Source of the DNA: Acidovorax carolinensis
Lineage (GTDB): Bacteria; Pseudomonadota; Gammaproteobacteria; Burkholderiales; Burkholderiaceae_C
Assembly (NCBI RefSeq): GCF_002157145.1
Contig: NZ_CP021361.1
Span: 2,473,001-2,537,000 of the forward strand
DNA length: 64,000 bases
Direction: 5' to 3'
The position numbers and the translations under genes were made by a program. Below the pieces are notes generated by a model that searched no databases, had not been told where the DNA came from, and worked only from the letters and a program-made list of their open reading frames with translations. Position 1 is the first letter of the stretch. Every line of letters starts with the position of its first letter. Of this stretch, positions 26,429 to 36,190 are shown piece after piece.

Positions 26429-27133
26429 TCACTTGCGTTGGTCTGGCGAATCAAGCAACTCAACCTGCTGCGTCAGATCCCTGGCGCCATGAACGAAACG
26501 AACTAACGGCGGCACCTTAATAAGTACCTCGGCCTCCCCCACCGTGCCATGCAGCCAGGCGTCCCAGTCCCCCTTTTCCAGCGGCACAACCGTGCGCTTG
26601 TCCTGCATATCCGGTGCCCGCTTGGGGTCTGATCTGTGCATCAGGTTCAGCACGGGCACGTTGTCGCAGTTCTGCGTGATCATGGTGTAGCTGGGTAGCA
26701 CCTCGCCCGTGGCCGGGTCGGTCCACTCCGCCCACAGGCCAGCCAGACCCCAGGGTTCGCCATCGGCGCGTGAGAACTGCCAGGGGATGTGCTTGCCGGT
26801 ACCCCAGTAGGGCTCGACGTAGTTCTGAGCGGGGATGATGCAGCGCTGCCCCTTGCGCCACGGGCCGCCATAGGTCCAGGACTTGGCCATGCCTTCGCGC
26901 CGTGCGTTGACGGTGCTCAGGCGCTTGCCGTCCTTGCCGGTGGGGATGTGCGTTTTGGAGTTCGGGGGAATCATCCCCCACTGACCCACCACCAGCTCGC
27001 GCCCTGTCCCCTTGGCTCGTAGGAAGGGGCCACGGTACAGCGGGCTCATCTTGTCGCGCCACTCCTCCTCGGGCACGTCTCCGAAGTGGAGAACAAGCTG
27101 CTCGCGGCCCGGGACTTCGTAGTACGTGCACAT
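26429..27133 (-). CDS. SOS-response-associated peptidase (SRAP, YedK/HMCES family)
   Basis: 234 residues. The catalytic Cys2 follows the initiator Met (MCTYY), and family blocks NARREG, EPYW (YVEPYWGT) and NLMHRSD with the active-site His are present. SRAP proteins form a protective covalent link with abasic sites in single-stranded DNA. The gene is divergent from umuD with 36 bp between start codons, so one damage-controlled promoter region may serve both. This pairing with translesion polymerase genes fits a DNA-damage tolerance cassette. Confidence 0.93.
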   Translation of the reverse strand: MCTYYEVPGREQLVLHFGDVPEEEWRDKMSPLYRGPFLRAKGTGRELVVGQWGMIPPNSKTHIPTGKDGKRLSTVNARREGMAKSWTYGGPWRKGQRCIIPAQNYVEPYWGTGKHIPWQFSRADGEPWGLAGLWAEWTDPATGEVLPSYTMITQNCDNVPVLNLMHRSDPKRAPDMQDKRTVVPLEKGDWDAWLHGTVGEAEVLIKVPPLVRFVHGARDLTQQVELLDSPDQRK

Positions 27134-27157
27134 GTCACCATTCTGGCAGTAGGTAGC

Positions 27158-27177
27158 TATACTGTAACTATGTCCAG
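27158..27177 (+). promoter_or_regulatory. Possible umuD promoter element and LexA-like site
   Basis: TATACT at 27158-27163 resembles a -10 box, and CTGT-N8-CCAG at 27162-27177 differs by one base from the CTGT-N8-ACAG LexA core. It overlaps the umuD start codon at 27170, which would imply an almost leaderless transcript. No good -35 box is seen. Confidence 0.3.
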
Positions 27178-27619
27178 TGTTTTAGATTCCCCCCTGCCCG
27201 TCCCCTTCGATGAGGCGGTAGAGGCCCTAGCATTGCCCGTGTGTGGCGTGAGCGTGCGGGCGGGGTTTCCATCACCTGCCGACGACTTCGTGGTGGAGCG
27301 GCTGGACATCATGCAGCTGCTGGTCAAGCATCCGCAGGCCACGTACTTCTGGCGCGTCCGCGGGGACTCGATGCAAGACGCTGGTATCGAGGACGGCAGC
27401 ATCATCGTGGTGGACCGTGCCGTCCGCCCCAAACACGGCTGCATCGTGGTGGCCCTGATTGATGGGGAATGCACGGTGAAGTATCTGTACCAGCGCGCCG
27501 GGCGCATGAAGCTGCGCGCGGCCAATCCCACCTACCCCGACATCATCCCCCGCGAGAGCCAGACGGTTCAAGTTTGGGGTGTTGTGCGTGGGTGCGTGAA
27601 GTTGTTCGCTACTTCCTGA
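27170..27619 (+). CDS. umuD: UmuD-like translesion polymerase subunit (S24 autopeptidase)
   Basis: 149 residues. RecA-stimulated self-cleavage is expected between Cys25 and Gly26 (LPVCGVSV). The catalytic dyad is Ser67 in RGDSMQDAG and Lys104 in CTVKYLY. After cleavage UmuD' joins UmuC to form DNA polymerase V. ATG 27170 gives the normal family length; the open frame extends 28 codons further but without similarity to the family N-terminus. umuC follows after 24 bp. Confidence 0.93.
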   Translation: MSSVLDSPLPVPFDEAVEALALPVCGVSVRAGFPSPADDFVVERLDIMQLLVKHPQATYFWRVRGDSMQDAGIEDGSIIVVDRAVRPKHGCIVVALIDGECTVKYLYQRAGRMKLRAANPTYPDIIPRESQTVQVWGVVRGCVKLFATS

Positions 27620-27643
27620 CTCGGCGCTTGCGAGTGCACCTGT

Positions 27644-28942
27644 ATGTATGCCCTGGTCGATGGGAACAACTTCTATGTGAGCTGTGAGCGTGTGTTCCGG
27701 CCGAGCCTGGACGGGCGGCCGGTGGTGGTGCTCAGCAACAACGATGGCTGCGCCATTGCCCGCAGCAACGAAGCCAAGGCCCTGGGCATCAAGATGGGGG
27801 CGCCTTGGTTTCAGATTCGGCACTTGGAAGAAACGGAGGGCCTGGTGGCCCTGAGTGCGAACTTCACGCTGTACGGCGACATGAGCGACCGCATGATGAG
27901 CGTGGCGGCTGGCCTTGGGCCGGTGCAGGAGATTTACAGCATCGATGAGAGTTTCATCGGCCTGCAAGGTGTGCGCGGTGATCTGACCCAACGCAGTCGC
28001 GCCATCCGTGAGCGCATCGACCGCTGGGTGGGCATCCCCTGCGGGGTGGGCATTGGCCAGACCAAGACCCTTGCCAAGCTGGCGAACTACATCGCCAAGA
28101 CCGCCGAACGCAAGCCCGGCAGCTACCCGAAGGAGCTGTCCCAGGTGTGCAACCTCACCACCCTGCCAGCCCAGGATCTGGACGATGTTTTGGCCGCCAC
28201 GCTGGTGGAAGAAGTGTGGGGCGTGGGGCGCAAGATTGCCGCGCAGCTGCATGAGGGTGGTATCCACACCGTGCTGGACCTGGCGCGCATGGACCCGGCC
28301 ACCATCCGCCGACGCTGGAGAGTGGTGTTGGAGCGCACGGTGCGCGAGTTGCAGGGCATGCAGTGCATCGATCTGGATGACGCGCCTGCGCCCAAGAAAG
28401 AGATCGCCTGTACCCGCTCGTTCGGCCAGGCCATCACCGAGCTGCCACCGCTGGTGGAGGCTGTGAGCGAGTTCGCCAGCCGCGCGGCAGAGAAGCTGCG
28501 CAAGCAAGGCAGTTTGGCGAGTCAGCTGCTGGTGTTTGCCCACACGTCGCCGTTCAGGCCCGGGCCACGGTTCAACAAGTCGGTGGTGGTGCCCCTGCGC
28601 CGCCCCACTGCAGATACGGGGAAGCTGGTATGGGCGGCCGCGATGGGGATGCGGCGCATGTACGAGCCTGGCTACAAGATGGCGAAGGCCGGGGTCATGC
28701 TGTTGGACCTAGTGCCGGGCAGCGTGCTGCAGGGGGAGCTGAATCTTGAGGAAGAAGACCAGCGGGACCGGACCAAGTTGATGGTGGCGCTGGATGCCCT
28801 CAATGGGCGGTATGGCAAGGGTACCGTGCACTCAGCGAGCACGGGTGGGACCAACAAGGGCAAGGACTGGGGGATGAAACAGGAGAGGCGCACGCCGCAG
28901 TACACGACGCGGTGGGAGGATATGCCTGTGGCTAGAGCCTGA
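27644..28942 (+). CDS. umuC: UmuC-like Y-family DNA polymerase
   Basis: 432 residues. The Y-family start [18 protein letters not shown] supplies the first metal-binding Asp, and [10 protein letters not shown] holds the catalytic Asp-Glu pair near residue 104. Then come the thumb ([18 protein letters not shown]) and the little-finger domain. With UmuD' it copies past DNA lesions at the cost of mutations. It is full length. Mobile elements often carry umuDC, which may raise mutation rates in the host. Confidence 0.94.
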   Translation: MYALVDGNNFYVSCERVFRPSLDGRPVVVLSNNDGCAIARSNEAKALGIKMGAPWFQIRHLEETEGLVALSANFTLYGDMSDRMMSVAAGLGPVQEIYSIDESFIGLQGVRGDLTQRSRAIRERIDRWVGIPCGVGIGQTKTLAKLANYIAKTAERKPGSYPKELSQVCNLTTLPAQDLDDVLAATLVEEVWGVGRKIAAQLHEGGIHTVLDLARMDPATIRRRWRVVLERTVRELQGMQCIDLDDAPAPKKEIACTRSFGQAITELPPLVEAVSEFASRAAEKLRKQGSLASQLLVFAHTSPFRPGPRFNKSVVVPLRRPTADTGKLVWAAAMGMRRMYEPGYKMAKAGVMLLDLVPGSVLQGELNLEEEDQRDRTKLMVALDALNGRYGKGTVHSASTGGTNKGKDWGMKQERRTPQYTTRWEDMPVARA

Positions 28943-29054
28943 GCTGAGCCAATTCGGCTACTCGACAACTTAACCATTGAGCATGCACCGCCGATTTGCC
29001 CAAAACAGCTGGACTGGCCCGCACCGAGAAAAACTTCTGTATAAGCAATTCACA

Positions 29055-29285
29055 ATGAAAACCAATGATCCCGCTCCCCCGAATCGATGTGGCTATTGCG
29101 GAGCTACCAGTTACCGTCGGGTTCTTGGCCGCGACCTGAATGGCGTGATGCGATACACCGCCCAGCTCCTTTGCTCTGGGTGCTCCCGCGAATTTGCTGA
29201 TATGACGGCGTGGCGTCGGGGGGCGGTCAGTGAGCAACCCCTGCCCGTGGCCCCCGAGCACTTTCTTTGCGCACGTAACCCCTGA
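29055..29285 (+). CDS. Small zinc-ribbon-like protein
   Basis: 76 residues with two Cys pairs (RCGYCGATS and LLCSGCSREF) spaced like a zinc ribbon; the rest is polar. It starts at ATG 29055, 112 bp after umuC, with no strong ribosome site. No family is assigned. It may be co-carried with the umuDC cassette. Confidence 0.55.
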   Translation: MKTNDPAPPNRCGYCGATSYRRVLGRDLNGVMRYTAQLLCSGCSREFADMTAWRRGAVSEQPLPVAPEHFLCARNP

Positions 29286-29341
29286 CATAACTAGCGCTTG
29301 CGCCAAAATAGTGCAAACGCCACAAAACATCAGGAGGAACC

Positions 29342-30262
29342 ATGGTCAGACGCAAGAAATCCAGTCCATTGGAAGATGCCCTGGACTTGCTTGCCATGCT
29401 CCCCTGGTGGGTCTGCCTAGTACTCGCAGCGGTCAGCTATTTCCTGCTGCATCGCCTAGCGGCGCCCATCCAAGCCTCTGACATTCCAGGCCAAGGGGGC
29501 GCCGTGGTGGGCGCCATGGTGCAAAAGGCCATCATCCATGGCCTGGCAAATGCCGGTCAGTACATCGTGCCGCTGCTGTGCATTGCAGCGGCAGCCCTTT
29601 CAGCTTGGCGGCGCAAACAGCGCCAAGCCCTGGTTTCGGACGTGGCGCAAGCGCGCAATGCCGACGCCCTGGACGGTATGAGCTGGCGGGAATTTGAACT
29701 GCTGGTCGGTGAAGCCTACCGACTGCAGGGATACCGCGTGGCAGAAATCGGTGGGGGCGGCCCCGATGGCGGCGTTGATCTCGTCCTGGTCAAAGGCTCT
29801 GAGAAATTCTTCGTGCAGTGCAAACAGTGGAAGGCCTACAAGGTGGGCGTGACCACCGTGCGCGAACTCTATGGCGTCATGGCTGCCAAAGGTGCCACAG
29901 GAGGCTTCGTGGTCACTTCGGGGCGGTTTACGACCGATGCCAAAGACTTCGCCCAAGGGCGCAACATCGAACTCGTTGACGGTCCCCGGCTCTTCGCCAT
30001 GATTCAGCAGGCACGGAGCACACAAGGCCAACTGGAAGCCACACATCGCGAGACTCCCAGCTCGATGGGGAGCCCAGAACCCCAACCCAGAACTGCAGCC
30101 CCCGTTCCCCAGGCTACCGTCAAGGCCGGTGCCCAACCCGAATGCCCACGTTGTGGTGCCGCCATGGCACTGCGCACCGCCAGACAAGGGGCCAATACCG
30201 GGAACACGTTCTGGGGTTGCACCACTTACCCCCAATGCCGGGGAACCGTGGCTGCCAGCTAG
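29342..30262 (+). CDS. Membrane-anchored Mrr-like restriction endonuclease with C-terminal zinc finger
   Basis: 306 residues. Two N-terminal hydrophobic segments (about 17-37 and 67-84) anchor it. Residues about 108-225 form an Mrr_cat domain: the motif GGGGPDGGVDLVL supplies the catalytic Asp, QCKQWKAYKVG the Q-x-K, with ATGGFVVTSGRFT following. A Pro-rich linker leads to a topoisomerase-type zinc finger (CPRCGAAM to GCTTYPQCRG, four Cys). Nucleases of this build may target modified or foreign DNA at the membrane. AGGAGG precedes the ATG. Confidence 0.88.
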   Translation: MVRRKKSSPLEDALDLLAMLPWWVCLVLAAVSYFLLHRLAAPIQASDIPGQGGAVVGAMVQKAIIHGLANAGQYIVPLLCIAAAALSAWRRKQRQALVSDVAQARNADALDGMSWREFELLVGEAYRLQGYRVAEIGGGGPDGGVDLVLVKGSEKFFVQCKQWKAYKVGVTTVRELYGVMAAKGATGGFVVTSGRFTTDAKDFAQGRNIELVDGPRLFAMIQQARSTQGQLEATHRETPSSMGSPEPQPRTAAPVPQATVKAGAQPECPRCGAAMALRTARQGANTGNTFWGCTTYPQCRGTVAAS

Positions 30263-30278
30263 TTCGAGTTTGAAACCA

Positions 30279-30764
30279 ATGCGCTTGTTTTCTTCACGTT
30301 TGAACCCCATCCGCCGCCTTCATTGGTCGCTCGCACTGCTGTGCCTGTTGAGCTTCAGCATTGCTGCCCACGCACAAAAGCCCGTCTACCGCTGCGAGAC
30401 GGCAGGCAAGGTGAGCTATTCGGATGCACCTTGTGTGGGGGCGAAGGAAATCGATGCAACACCCACACAAGGCATGGACAAGATGACCGGCACAAGCCGC
30501 AAGGGTGCCGATGTGCGGCGGGATGAGCACAATGCATTGATGGCCGATGCCTTAAAGCCACTGACGGGCATGAGCCCTGAACAGTACCGGGTCTACAAGC
30601 ACCGATTCAAGCTCAGCCCCAGAGACAAGGCGGAATGCGCCCGGCTGGATACCGAGCTGCCAGAACTCAAACGGCGCGCTGCCACAGCACCTCCCGGTGA
30701 CAAAGCCCTGGCCGACGTGGAACTGTACAAGGCACGCAAACAGTTCAACGACCTGAACTGCTAG
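30279..30764 (+). CDS. DUF4124-like periplasmic protein
   Basis: 161 residues. The signal peptide ends near AHA-QKP (residue 33). It is followed by the DUF4124 block [23 protein letters not shown] with its paired cysteines. The C-terminal half is helical and charged. ATG 30279 is the first codon giving a proper signal peptide. The role is unknown. The stop lies only a few bases from a flagellin remnant read on the other strand. Confidence 0.78.
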   Translation: MRLFSSRLNPIRRLHWSLALLCLLSFSIAAHAQKPVYRCETAGKVSYSDAPCVGAKEIDATPTQGMDKMTGTSRKGADVRRDEHNALMADALKPLTGMSPEQYRVYKHRFKLSPRDKAECARLDTELPELKRRAATAPPGDKALADVELYKARKQFNDLNC

Positions 30765-30767
30765 CTC

Positions 30768-30983
30768 AGATGCCTGCACCGCCAACTCACGGCCACGCTG
30801 CAGGATGTCGGTCATTTTCTGCATGGAACCTTCGGCCACCTGGGCCAGCGAGATTCCATCATTGGCGTTGCGTTTGGCTGCGTCCATGCCTCTGACCTGC
30901 GTGAGCATGCGTTCACTGATCGCCAAACCCGCCGCATCATCCTTCGCGGTGTTGACACGCAGGCCCGAAGACAGGCGCTGCAT
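30768..30983 (-). pseudogene. Flagellin fragment (N-terminal domain remnant)
   Basis: 72 codons match the conserved flagellin N-terminal helices ([20 protein letters not shown], then [20 protein letters not shown] and GRELAVQAS). Both ends are broken: the first 25 or so residues of the normal start are absent and unrelated sequence follows. It is a decayed piece, probably left by recombination. Confidence 0.85.
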
Positions 30984-31016
30984 GGTTGTAGCCCTCTTCG
31001 GTCATCACCACATCTG

Positions 31017-31841
31017 ATGGACCTCAGGATGTTGATGCATGGCTTGGCAGCCATGACAGTCTTATTTGATCACCAGGCGCTTGTCGCGCTCCAAGCGTGC
31101 GCCGGGAACCTCTTGACCATCGAGCAGCCGCTTGCGTATTTCGTCCTTATCCAAGCGCCACACGGTGCATTTCACGTGCTGCCTGCCAATATGACCGCCA
31201 AGCAGTTCTCGGAGCACATGAAAGATGTCACGTCTCGTTTTCATGGTGCCGTGTGGGACGCCTGGGTGACTTTGATTGCAAAAAAAGCGCAGAAGGTCCG
31301 TAAATGGCTTGCCGAGAACCTTGCCCAGGTGGAGGAAGAGCTACTGCAAGGGCTGCAAGTCAACAACCCCGTCACTGCTCGTCTGGTGCGAGGCATGGCC
31401 GCTTGGGCTTGTGCTGGTTTGCTGGCTGTGCGCTACAAGCTGCTGGACACTGATCGCAAGGTCATCATCGCTGCCGTTCGCCTGGTGCTTGAAGAGCATC
31501 TGAAGCGCAACGTTCATGGCAGTCATAGCATTGCTGAGCAGGTGCTGGGAGCTGTACGTGCCTGTATCGACCAAAACGCGAGCAAGTTTCCGCCCTTGGC
31601 ACAGTTCCACTCACCAGAGCACTCGGGCATCTTTGGCTATCGCGTTGGACATGGCGAGGATGCCGAGTTTTTGTTCCTACCCTCCGTGTTCGATCAGCAA
31701 TTCGGTCAGAAATATGGCAGTGAGGCAACTGCTCGCGCATTGAAGGACGCTGGCTATCTGAAATGCACCAAAGGTGCTGGCTACCAGCCAACGCAGGCTG
31801 TCACAACGTCACGACCGAAATCATGCACAGCCCATAAATAA
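31017..31841 (+). pseudogene. C-terminal fragment of a DUF927-type helicase/primase-associated protein
   Basis: The frame is 274 codons long, but only the part after about residue 60 (AKQFSEHMKDV onward) looks like its family. The C-terminal pattern AEQVLGAVRACIDQNASKFP, then SGIFGYRVGHGEDAEFLFLP and ALKDAGYLKC is that of DUF927-domain proteins of phages and plasmids. The ATPase part is missing. The first 60 residues are probably unrelated sequence. I treat it as a truncated relic. Confidence 0.5.
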
Positions 31842-32038
31842 GACGATACGGATGAGCGACGGGGCTAACAGATGAGGGCATCTTTACCCCCTGGTTGTCA
31901 CAATGTCACAGCTATTGCAACAACACCGGGTGCGGCACCCGGTGAACTTGACCCGCCATCCAGCAGGTGCATCCGAAGCGCCTCGTTACGTGTAAGATGT
32001 ACAAAATTCTGCACCATATTCGTCAACTGGAGGCCCCC

Positions 32039-32332
32039 ATGGCAATCTCAGCCAGCGACGTGATCCCCCTTTCTCACGCTCGTGCCAACTTTTCTGAGTT
32101 GGCGGAGGACGTTCGAGCGGGCGCCGAGAAGATCATCACCAAGAACGGTGAGGCGTTCATCGCCATCATTGATGCGAAACGCCTGGACTACTACCACCAG
32201 CTAGAGCGCGAGCGCATCCACCTGCTGCTGATCGACGAGGCATCCAAGGGCCTGGATGACGTGGCTGCCGGACGCACCCAAGATGCTCGCGCAGCACTGA
32301 CAACCATCAAAAAACGACGCGCAGCCGCTTGA
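32039..32332 (+). CDS. Phd/YefM-type antitoxin
   Basis: 97 residues. MAISASDVIPLSHARANFSE to KIITKNGEAFIAIIDAK is a Phd/YefM DNA-binding fold, and the C-terminal helix would wrap the toxin. ACTGGAGG precedes ATG 32039. The ParE-type toxin gene starts 16 bp later, giving the usual antitoxin-first order. The antitoxin normally represses the pair's promoter. Confidence 0.88.
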   Translation: MAISASDVIPLSHARANFSELAEDVRAGAEKIITKNGEAFIAIIDAKRLDYYHQLERERIHLLLIDEASKGLDDVAAGRTQDARAALTTIKKRRAAA

Positions 32333-32348
32333 GTACCGTTGGCATCCC

Positions 32349-32747
32349 ATGACCAACCGCGTGACCATCAAGCTCACCGCCAATTTTGAGCGGAACTTGG
32401 CCGACATCGAACAGTTCCTGACCGAGGCAGAAGCCCCTCAGGCATTCGACGGCCTGATCGACGAGTTACTCGGCACGGTGCTGCCAAACCTAGAACGGTT
32501 TCCCGAGCTAGGCAGGCCGTTTTTCAATCGGGCCGTCGGCTCTGCGGAGGCTACCAACGCCACTGCCGCACTGAAAGCCAAGCTGGCAGCTCTGGTGGGC
32601 ACCTCGTTGACCAGCTTGCGTGAGTATGTGATGAACCACTACCTGGTGCTGTATGTGCAGGTTGAAGACACCCTTTTCCTGCTGTCGATCAAGCACCACA
32701 AACAACTGTCATTCGACTTCGAAGGGCATTGGGGAGGCAGTGCGTGA
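32349..32747 (+). CDS. RelE/ParE-type toxin
   Basis: 132 residues with the family pattern KLTANFERNLADIEQFL, LERFPELGRPFFNR and a C-terminal LVLYVQVEDTLFLLSIKHHK. Proteins of this superfamily inhibit gyrase or cleave mRNA; which one applies here is not clear. At 132 residues it is longer than typical ParE (about 100), with an Ala-rich insertion near residues 65-80. Confidence 0.85.
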   Translation: MTNRVTIKLTANFERNLADIEQFLTEAEAPQAFDGLIDELLGTVLPNLERFPELGRPFFNRAVGSAEATNATAALKAKLAALVGTSLTSLREYVMNHYLVLYVQVEDTLFLLSIKHHKQLSFDFEGHWGGSA

Positions 32748-32792
32748 GCGAAGCAAAAAAATCAACGGGGTGTCGAGCGAGGGAGGGAAGCG

Positions 32793-33332
32793 ATGAAGTT
32801 TGTCAGTAACGCTGGATCTGATCGGGTTTTGGACCTGATCCGCCCTTGGCTCAAGCCCGACCATCGGATGGACATGGTGTCGCCATCCTTCTCTCTGTAT
32901 GCCTTCTCCGAAGTATTGACAGAGCTGCCTCACCTGTCGAATGCACGCTTGGTGGTGCCCCCAAACTCCACCGCCCCGACCAAAGGCACAGAGCAAGAGC
33001 AGTTGGGCTTGTTGGGGACGGCGGCAGACAGAGCCTCCCGAAACAAGTTGCAGGCCCCCTGGCTGGCGAGAAAGTTGGCTGCCTGGCTTGAAAGCAAAGC
33101 CGATGTTCGTCATGCCAGCGGCCCCGTTCCCCAGGGCACGTTGGTTCTAAGGGATGCACAAGGCTCCGCACAACAGGCTGCGCTCGGCTCCTTTTCATTC
33201 AGCAGCGAAGGCTTGGGTGTCACACCCGGCAACCCGCTCAGTCTGATTCAGGCATCCGAAAGCCCTGCCGAAGCGCAAATGCTCAGCCAGTGTGTCGGCG
33301 CCGATCCAAATCTGAGCCACCGTGCCGACTGA
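32793..33332 (+). pseudogene. N-terminal fragment of a PLD-like domain protein, cut by an IS21-family element
   Basis: The start MKFVSNAGSDRVLDLIRPWL and the block GTLVLRDAQG...GSFSFSSEGLGVTPGNPLSLIQ look like a phospholipase-D-like N-terminal domain found in large helicase-type proteins. The homologous sequence stops at about 33292, exactly where the IS21 end begins. The last 13 codons are IS sequence. No continuation is found on the far side of the element, so the rest has been deleted. Confidence 0.6.
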
Positions 33333-33488
33333 ATATTGAGCCAGGGGTGGAAGCCGACGTTTCAAGGGTCGGCTGTGGATAAGTGTAGGTGCTATCCTGG
33401 TTTGCTGATCTCCTTGCTGATGTGTTGAAGGCGCTGGGCAAGCCGCGAAGGGCGTAGCCCGTAGCGGCTTGCCCTGCGCGGTGCCTGC

Positions 33489-34310
33489 TCAGAATGGGTC
33501 GGGCTCAGCCTGCGTTGAGGCACTCTTTCGGTCCTGTTCCCGGGCCTTGATCCGCTTCTTCGCAGCGGCCGTGCTGCGGCTGAACCGGATCGACTCGTTG
33601 CCCGTCTCCACGATGTGGCAGTGGTGCGTGAGACGGTCCAGCAGCGCGGTGGTCATCTTCGCGTCGCCGAACACGCTGGACCATTCGGCGAAGTCCAGGT
33701 TGGTCGTGATCATCACGCTGGTGTGTTCGTACAGCTTGCTCAGCAGGTGGAACAGCAGCGCCCCGCCGGCCTGGCTGAACGGCAGATAACCCAGCTCGTC
33801 CAGGATGATCAGGTCCATGCGCAGCAAGCTGGTGGCGATGCGACCGGCCTTGCCCTGCGCCTTCTCCTGCTCCAGTGCGTTAACCAGATCGACCGTGGAG
33901 TAGAACCGCACCCGCTTGCCATGGCGGGTGATGCCCGAGACGCCGATGGCAGTGGCCAGATGGGTCTTGCCCGTGCCCGGGCCGCCCACCAGCACCACGT
34001 TGTGCGCCTCGTCGGTAAAGGCAGTGCCGGCCAGCGTGGTGACGAGCTTTCGGTCCACCGGCGAGACCGAGAAGTCAAAGCCCGCCATGTCCCGGTGCAC
34101 CGGGAACTTCGCCGCGTGCATCTGGTGGCTGATCGAGCGCATCGCCCGGTCCGTGCCCTCGGCCTGCAGCAGGTGCTCGATCAGCCAGCGCGAGGTCTCG
34201 ATGCCCAGGCCGCCGCCATCGCCACCGCCTTGCTCGACCAGATCAGCCCAGGCACCGGCCATGCCGTGCAGGCGCAGCGCCTTGAGTTCGACCAGCACAT
34301 CAGTCTTCAT
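33489..34310 (-). CDS. istB: IS21 helper ATPase IstB
   Basis: 273 residues from ATG 34310. DnaC-like AAA+ ATPase with Walker [12 protein letters not shown] and Walker [12 protein letters not shown]. It helps IstA choose and join the target. Its start overlaps the end of istA, as usual for the family. The longer open frame upstream is not used in relatives. Confidence 0.94.
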   Translation of the reverse strand: MKTDVLVELKALRLHGMAGAWADLVEQGGGDGGGLGIETSRWLIEHLLQAEGTDRAMRSISHQMHAAKFPVHRDMAGFDFSVSPVDRKLVTTLAGTAFTDEAHNVVLVGGPGTGKTHLATAIGVSGITRHGKRVRFYSTVDLVNALEQEKAQGKAGRIATSLLRMDLIILDELGYLPFSQAGGALLFHLLSKLYEHTSVMITTNLDFAEWSSVFGDAKMTTALLDRLTHHCHIVETGNESIRFSRSTAAAKKRIKAREQDRKSASTQAEPDPF

Positions 34311-35844
34311 GGCGGGCTCCTTCGGTGGTGGCGCCCACGGCACTGTCCGCGGTGTCGGCCCGAAGGCTGTCGTAGCGGGCCGTGTTTGCCAGCGGTGGCG
34401 TTGTCACCTTCAGCCGTGTGGCCGCCGTGGGAGGTGCCGGCTGCGCGTTGAGCCGGCTCAGCACGTTGACCACATGCTCCACGCTCACCTTGCCTGGCGC
34501 ACCGCTCTCCAGCGCCAGCTCGATGGCCACCAGCACCGCGTCCAGACCGGCGCCAAGCACAATCGCCAGCACTTGCGCCATCACCCGGTCGCCTCCCGGG
34601 TTACGCAATAGCCCGCGGCGCAGCCGCTGCAGTGGCTCGGGCATGTCCGCAAAGGGCGCTCCGTTTCTCAGCGCCCCGGGCTTTCTCTGCAGCAGCGGGA
34701 TGTAGTGCTGCCAGTCGTACCGGGTCTCGCCCGCGTTGCTCAGACGTTCGTGGCGGGCGATGACCTCATCATCGGCCACGATGACCACGCGGCCCGGGTA
34801 CAGCCGCGTGCTCACCATCTGGCCCACGCGTTCGCACGGCACCGAATACCGGTTGCGCGCCACAGACACCAGGCAGGTGCTGGAAACCCGCGCGGGTTTC
34901 TCGACGTAGCCGTCGAAGGGCAGCGGCATGGGCATGAGGTGCGCCCGCTCGTGTTCGAGCATCTCCGACACGCTGAACTGCTTGTGCTCGGGGTGGCGTA
35001 CCTCGTCCCACAACGCGCGGCAGCGCTGGCCCAGCCAGGCGTTGAGTTCGGTGAAGCTGCCGAACTTGATCTGCGCCGCGTCGATCCAGATGCGTCGGCG
35101 GCTGTCCTGCACGTTCTTCTCCACCACCCCTTTCTCCCAGCCGCTGGCCACGTTGCAGAAGTCCGGGTCATAGAGGTAGTGCGCGCACATGGTGGCAAAG
35201 CGCTCGTTGACGATGCGTCCCTTGCCCTTCTTGACCTTGTCTACAGCGGTCTTCATGTTGTCGTAGATGCCCCGGCGTGCCACGCCGCCCAGCGCGGCGA
35301 ACGATCGGGTGTGGGCATCGAACAGCATCTCGTGACCCTGGCTGGGGTACGCCACCAGCCAGAAGGCCCGCGAAGCACACAGCTTCATATGCGAGACCTG
35401 CACCCGGTAGTAGATGCCGCCGATCACCATGCCTTCCTCGCTCCAGTCGAACTGGAAAGCCTCTCCCAGCTCGAAGGCCAGCGGCACGAAGGCATTGACG
35501 GCCGCCCCCTGACCCTCGCTCTGGCGCCACGCCCGGATGAAGTCGGTCACCCGCGTGTAACCCCCTTCGTAGCCCGCTTGCCTGATCTCGGCGTACAGCG
35601 CCTTGGCCGTGCGCCGCTCGTGTTTGGGCCGCCGTGCATCGGCCTTCAAGGCCAGCATGAGCGCGTCATGAAACGCCGTCAGTTTGTTGGGCTGTTCGCT
35701 GCGGCGGTACCTCGGTGGGCCGTCCACCTCGCCGTGCAGCCACTTCGCCACCGTGTTGCGCGATAGCCCTGTCATGCGCGATATCTCGCGCTCCGATTTG
35801 TTCTTGCGGGCATACAAATGCCGGATCCTGCCAATCATGTCCAT
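34300..35844 (-). CDS. istA: IS21 transposase IstA
   Basis: 514 residues from ATG 35844 ([20 protein letters not shown]). An N-terminal helix-turn-helix ([20 protein letters not shown]) is followed by the rve DDE domain, with [24 protein letters not shown] and the Glu in [12 protein letters not shown]. It is intact and should be active with IstB. Confidence 0.94.
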   Translation of the reverse strand: MDMIGRIRHLYARKNKSEREISRMTGLSRNTVAKWLHGEVDGPPRYRRSEQPNKLTAFHDALMLALKADARRPKHERRTAKALYAEIRQAGYEGGYTRVTDFIRAWRQSEGQGAAVNAFVPLAFELGEAFQFDWSEEGMVIGGIYYRVQVSHMKLCASRAFWLVAYPSQGHEMLFDAHTRSFAALGGVARRGIYDNMKTAVDKVKKGKGRIVNERFATMCAHYLYDPDFCNVASGWEKGVVEKNVQDSRRRIWIDAAQIKFGSFTELNAWLGQRCRALWDEVRHPEHKQFSVSEMLEHERAHLMPMPLPFDGYVEKPARVSSTCLVSVARNRYSVPCERVGQMVSTRLYPGRVVIVADDEVIARHERLSNAGETRYDWQHYIPLLQRKPGALRNGAPFADMPEPLQRLRRGLLRNPGGDRVMAQVLAIVLGAGLDAVLVAIELALESGAPGKVSVEHVVNVLSRLNAQPAPPTAATRLKVTTPPLANTARYDSLRADTADSAVGATTEGARHED

Positions 35845-35983
35845 GGTGATCACTCCTTGTCCTCTGCTGCACAAAAAAGCAGCAGATTAAGTTGTTCACC
35901 TGGCTCAGTTTTGGGTCGGCACTACCCTCAAAAGTGGCTCAGTTTTCGGTCGGCGCCAACACCCAAGCAGGTAAATTGCACCT

Positions 35984-36190
35984 TCAGGCCCGGTGCGCAC
36001 GTCGCGGATAGCCGCGCGAGGTCATTCCGCCCACGATCTTGTTGTAATACTTGCCCAGACTCCCCTTGCGCTTCCACGCCGCCATCGTGCGACGCAGACC
36101 AGCGGCTTCGCCGGGTATGAAGTCCGCCGCCTCGCGCGCGAGCGCGGGCGTTTTGAGGTAGGAGCGCAGATGGGGGGACAAACCGCTCAT
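35984..36190 (-). CDS. Small hypothetical protein next to the IS21 element
   Basis: 68 residues, basic: MSGLSPHLRSYLKTPALARE, then AWKRKGSLGKYYNKIVGG. The composition looks protein-like, but no ribosome site is evident and no family is recognised. It may be a remnant of the gene or element disrupted here. Confidence 0.35.
   Translation of the reverse strand: MSGLSPHLRSYLKTPALAREAADFIPGEAAGLRRTMAAWKRKGSLGKYYNKIVGGMTSRGYPRRAHRA

Larger units (their letters stand above)
33293..35961 (-). mobile_element. IS21-family insertion sequence
   Basis: 2669 bp with TGT...ACA ends. The left end TGTCGGCGCCGATCCAAA matches the complement of the right end TGTTGGCGCCGACCGAAA. Inside each end a second copy of a motif like GTGCCGAC-n-TGAGCCA lies about 20-30 bp in, typical of the multiple transposase sites of IS21. 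istA and istB are intact. No target duplication is visible, which suggests a deletion next to the element. Confidence 0.9.
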
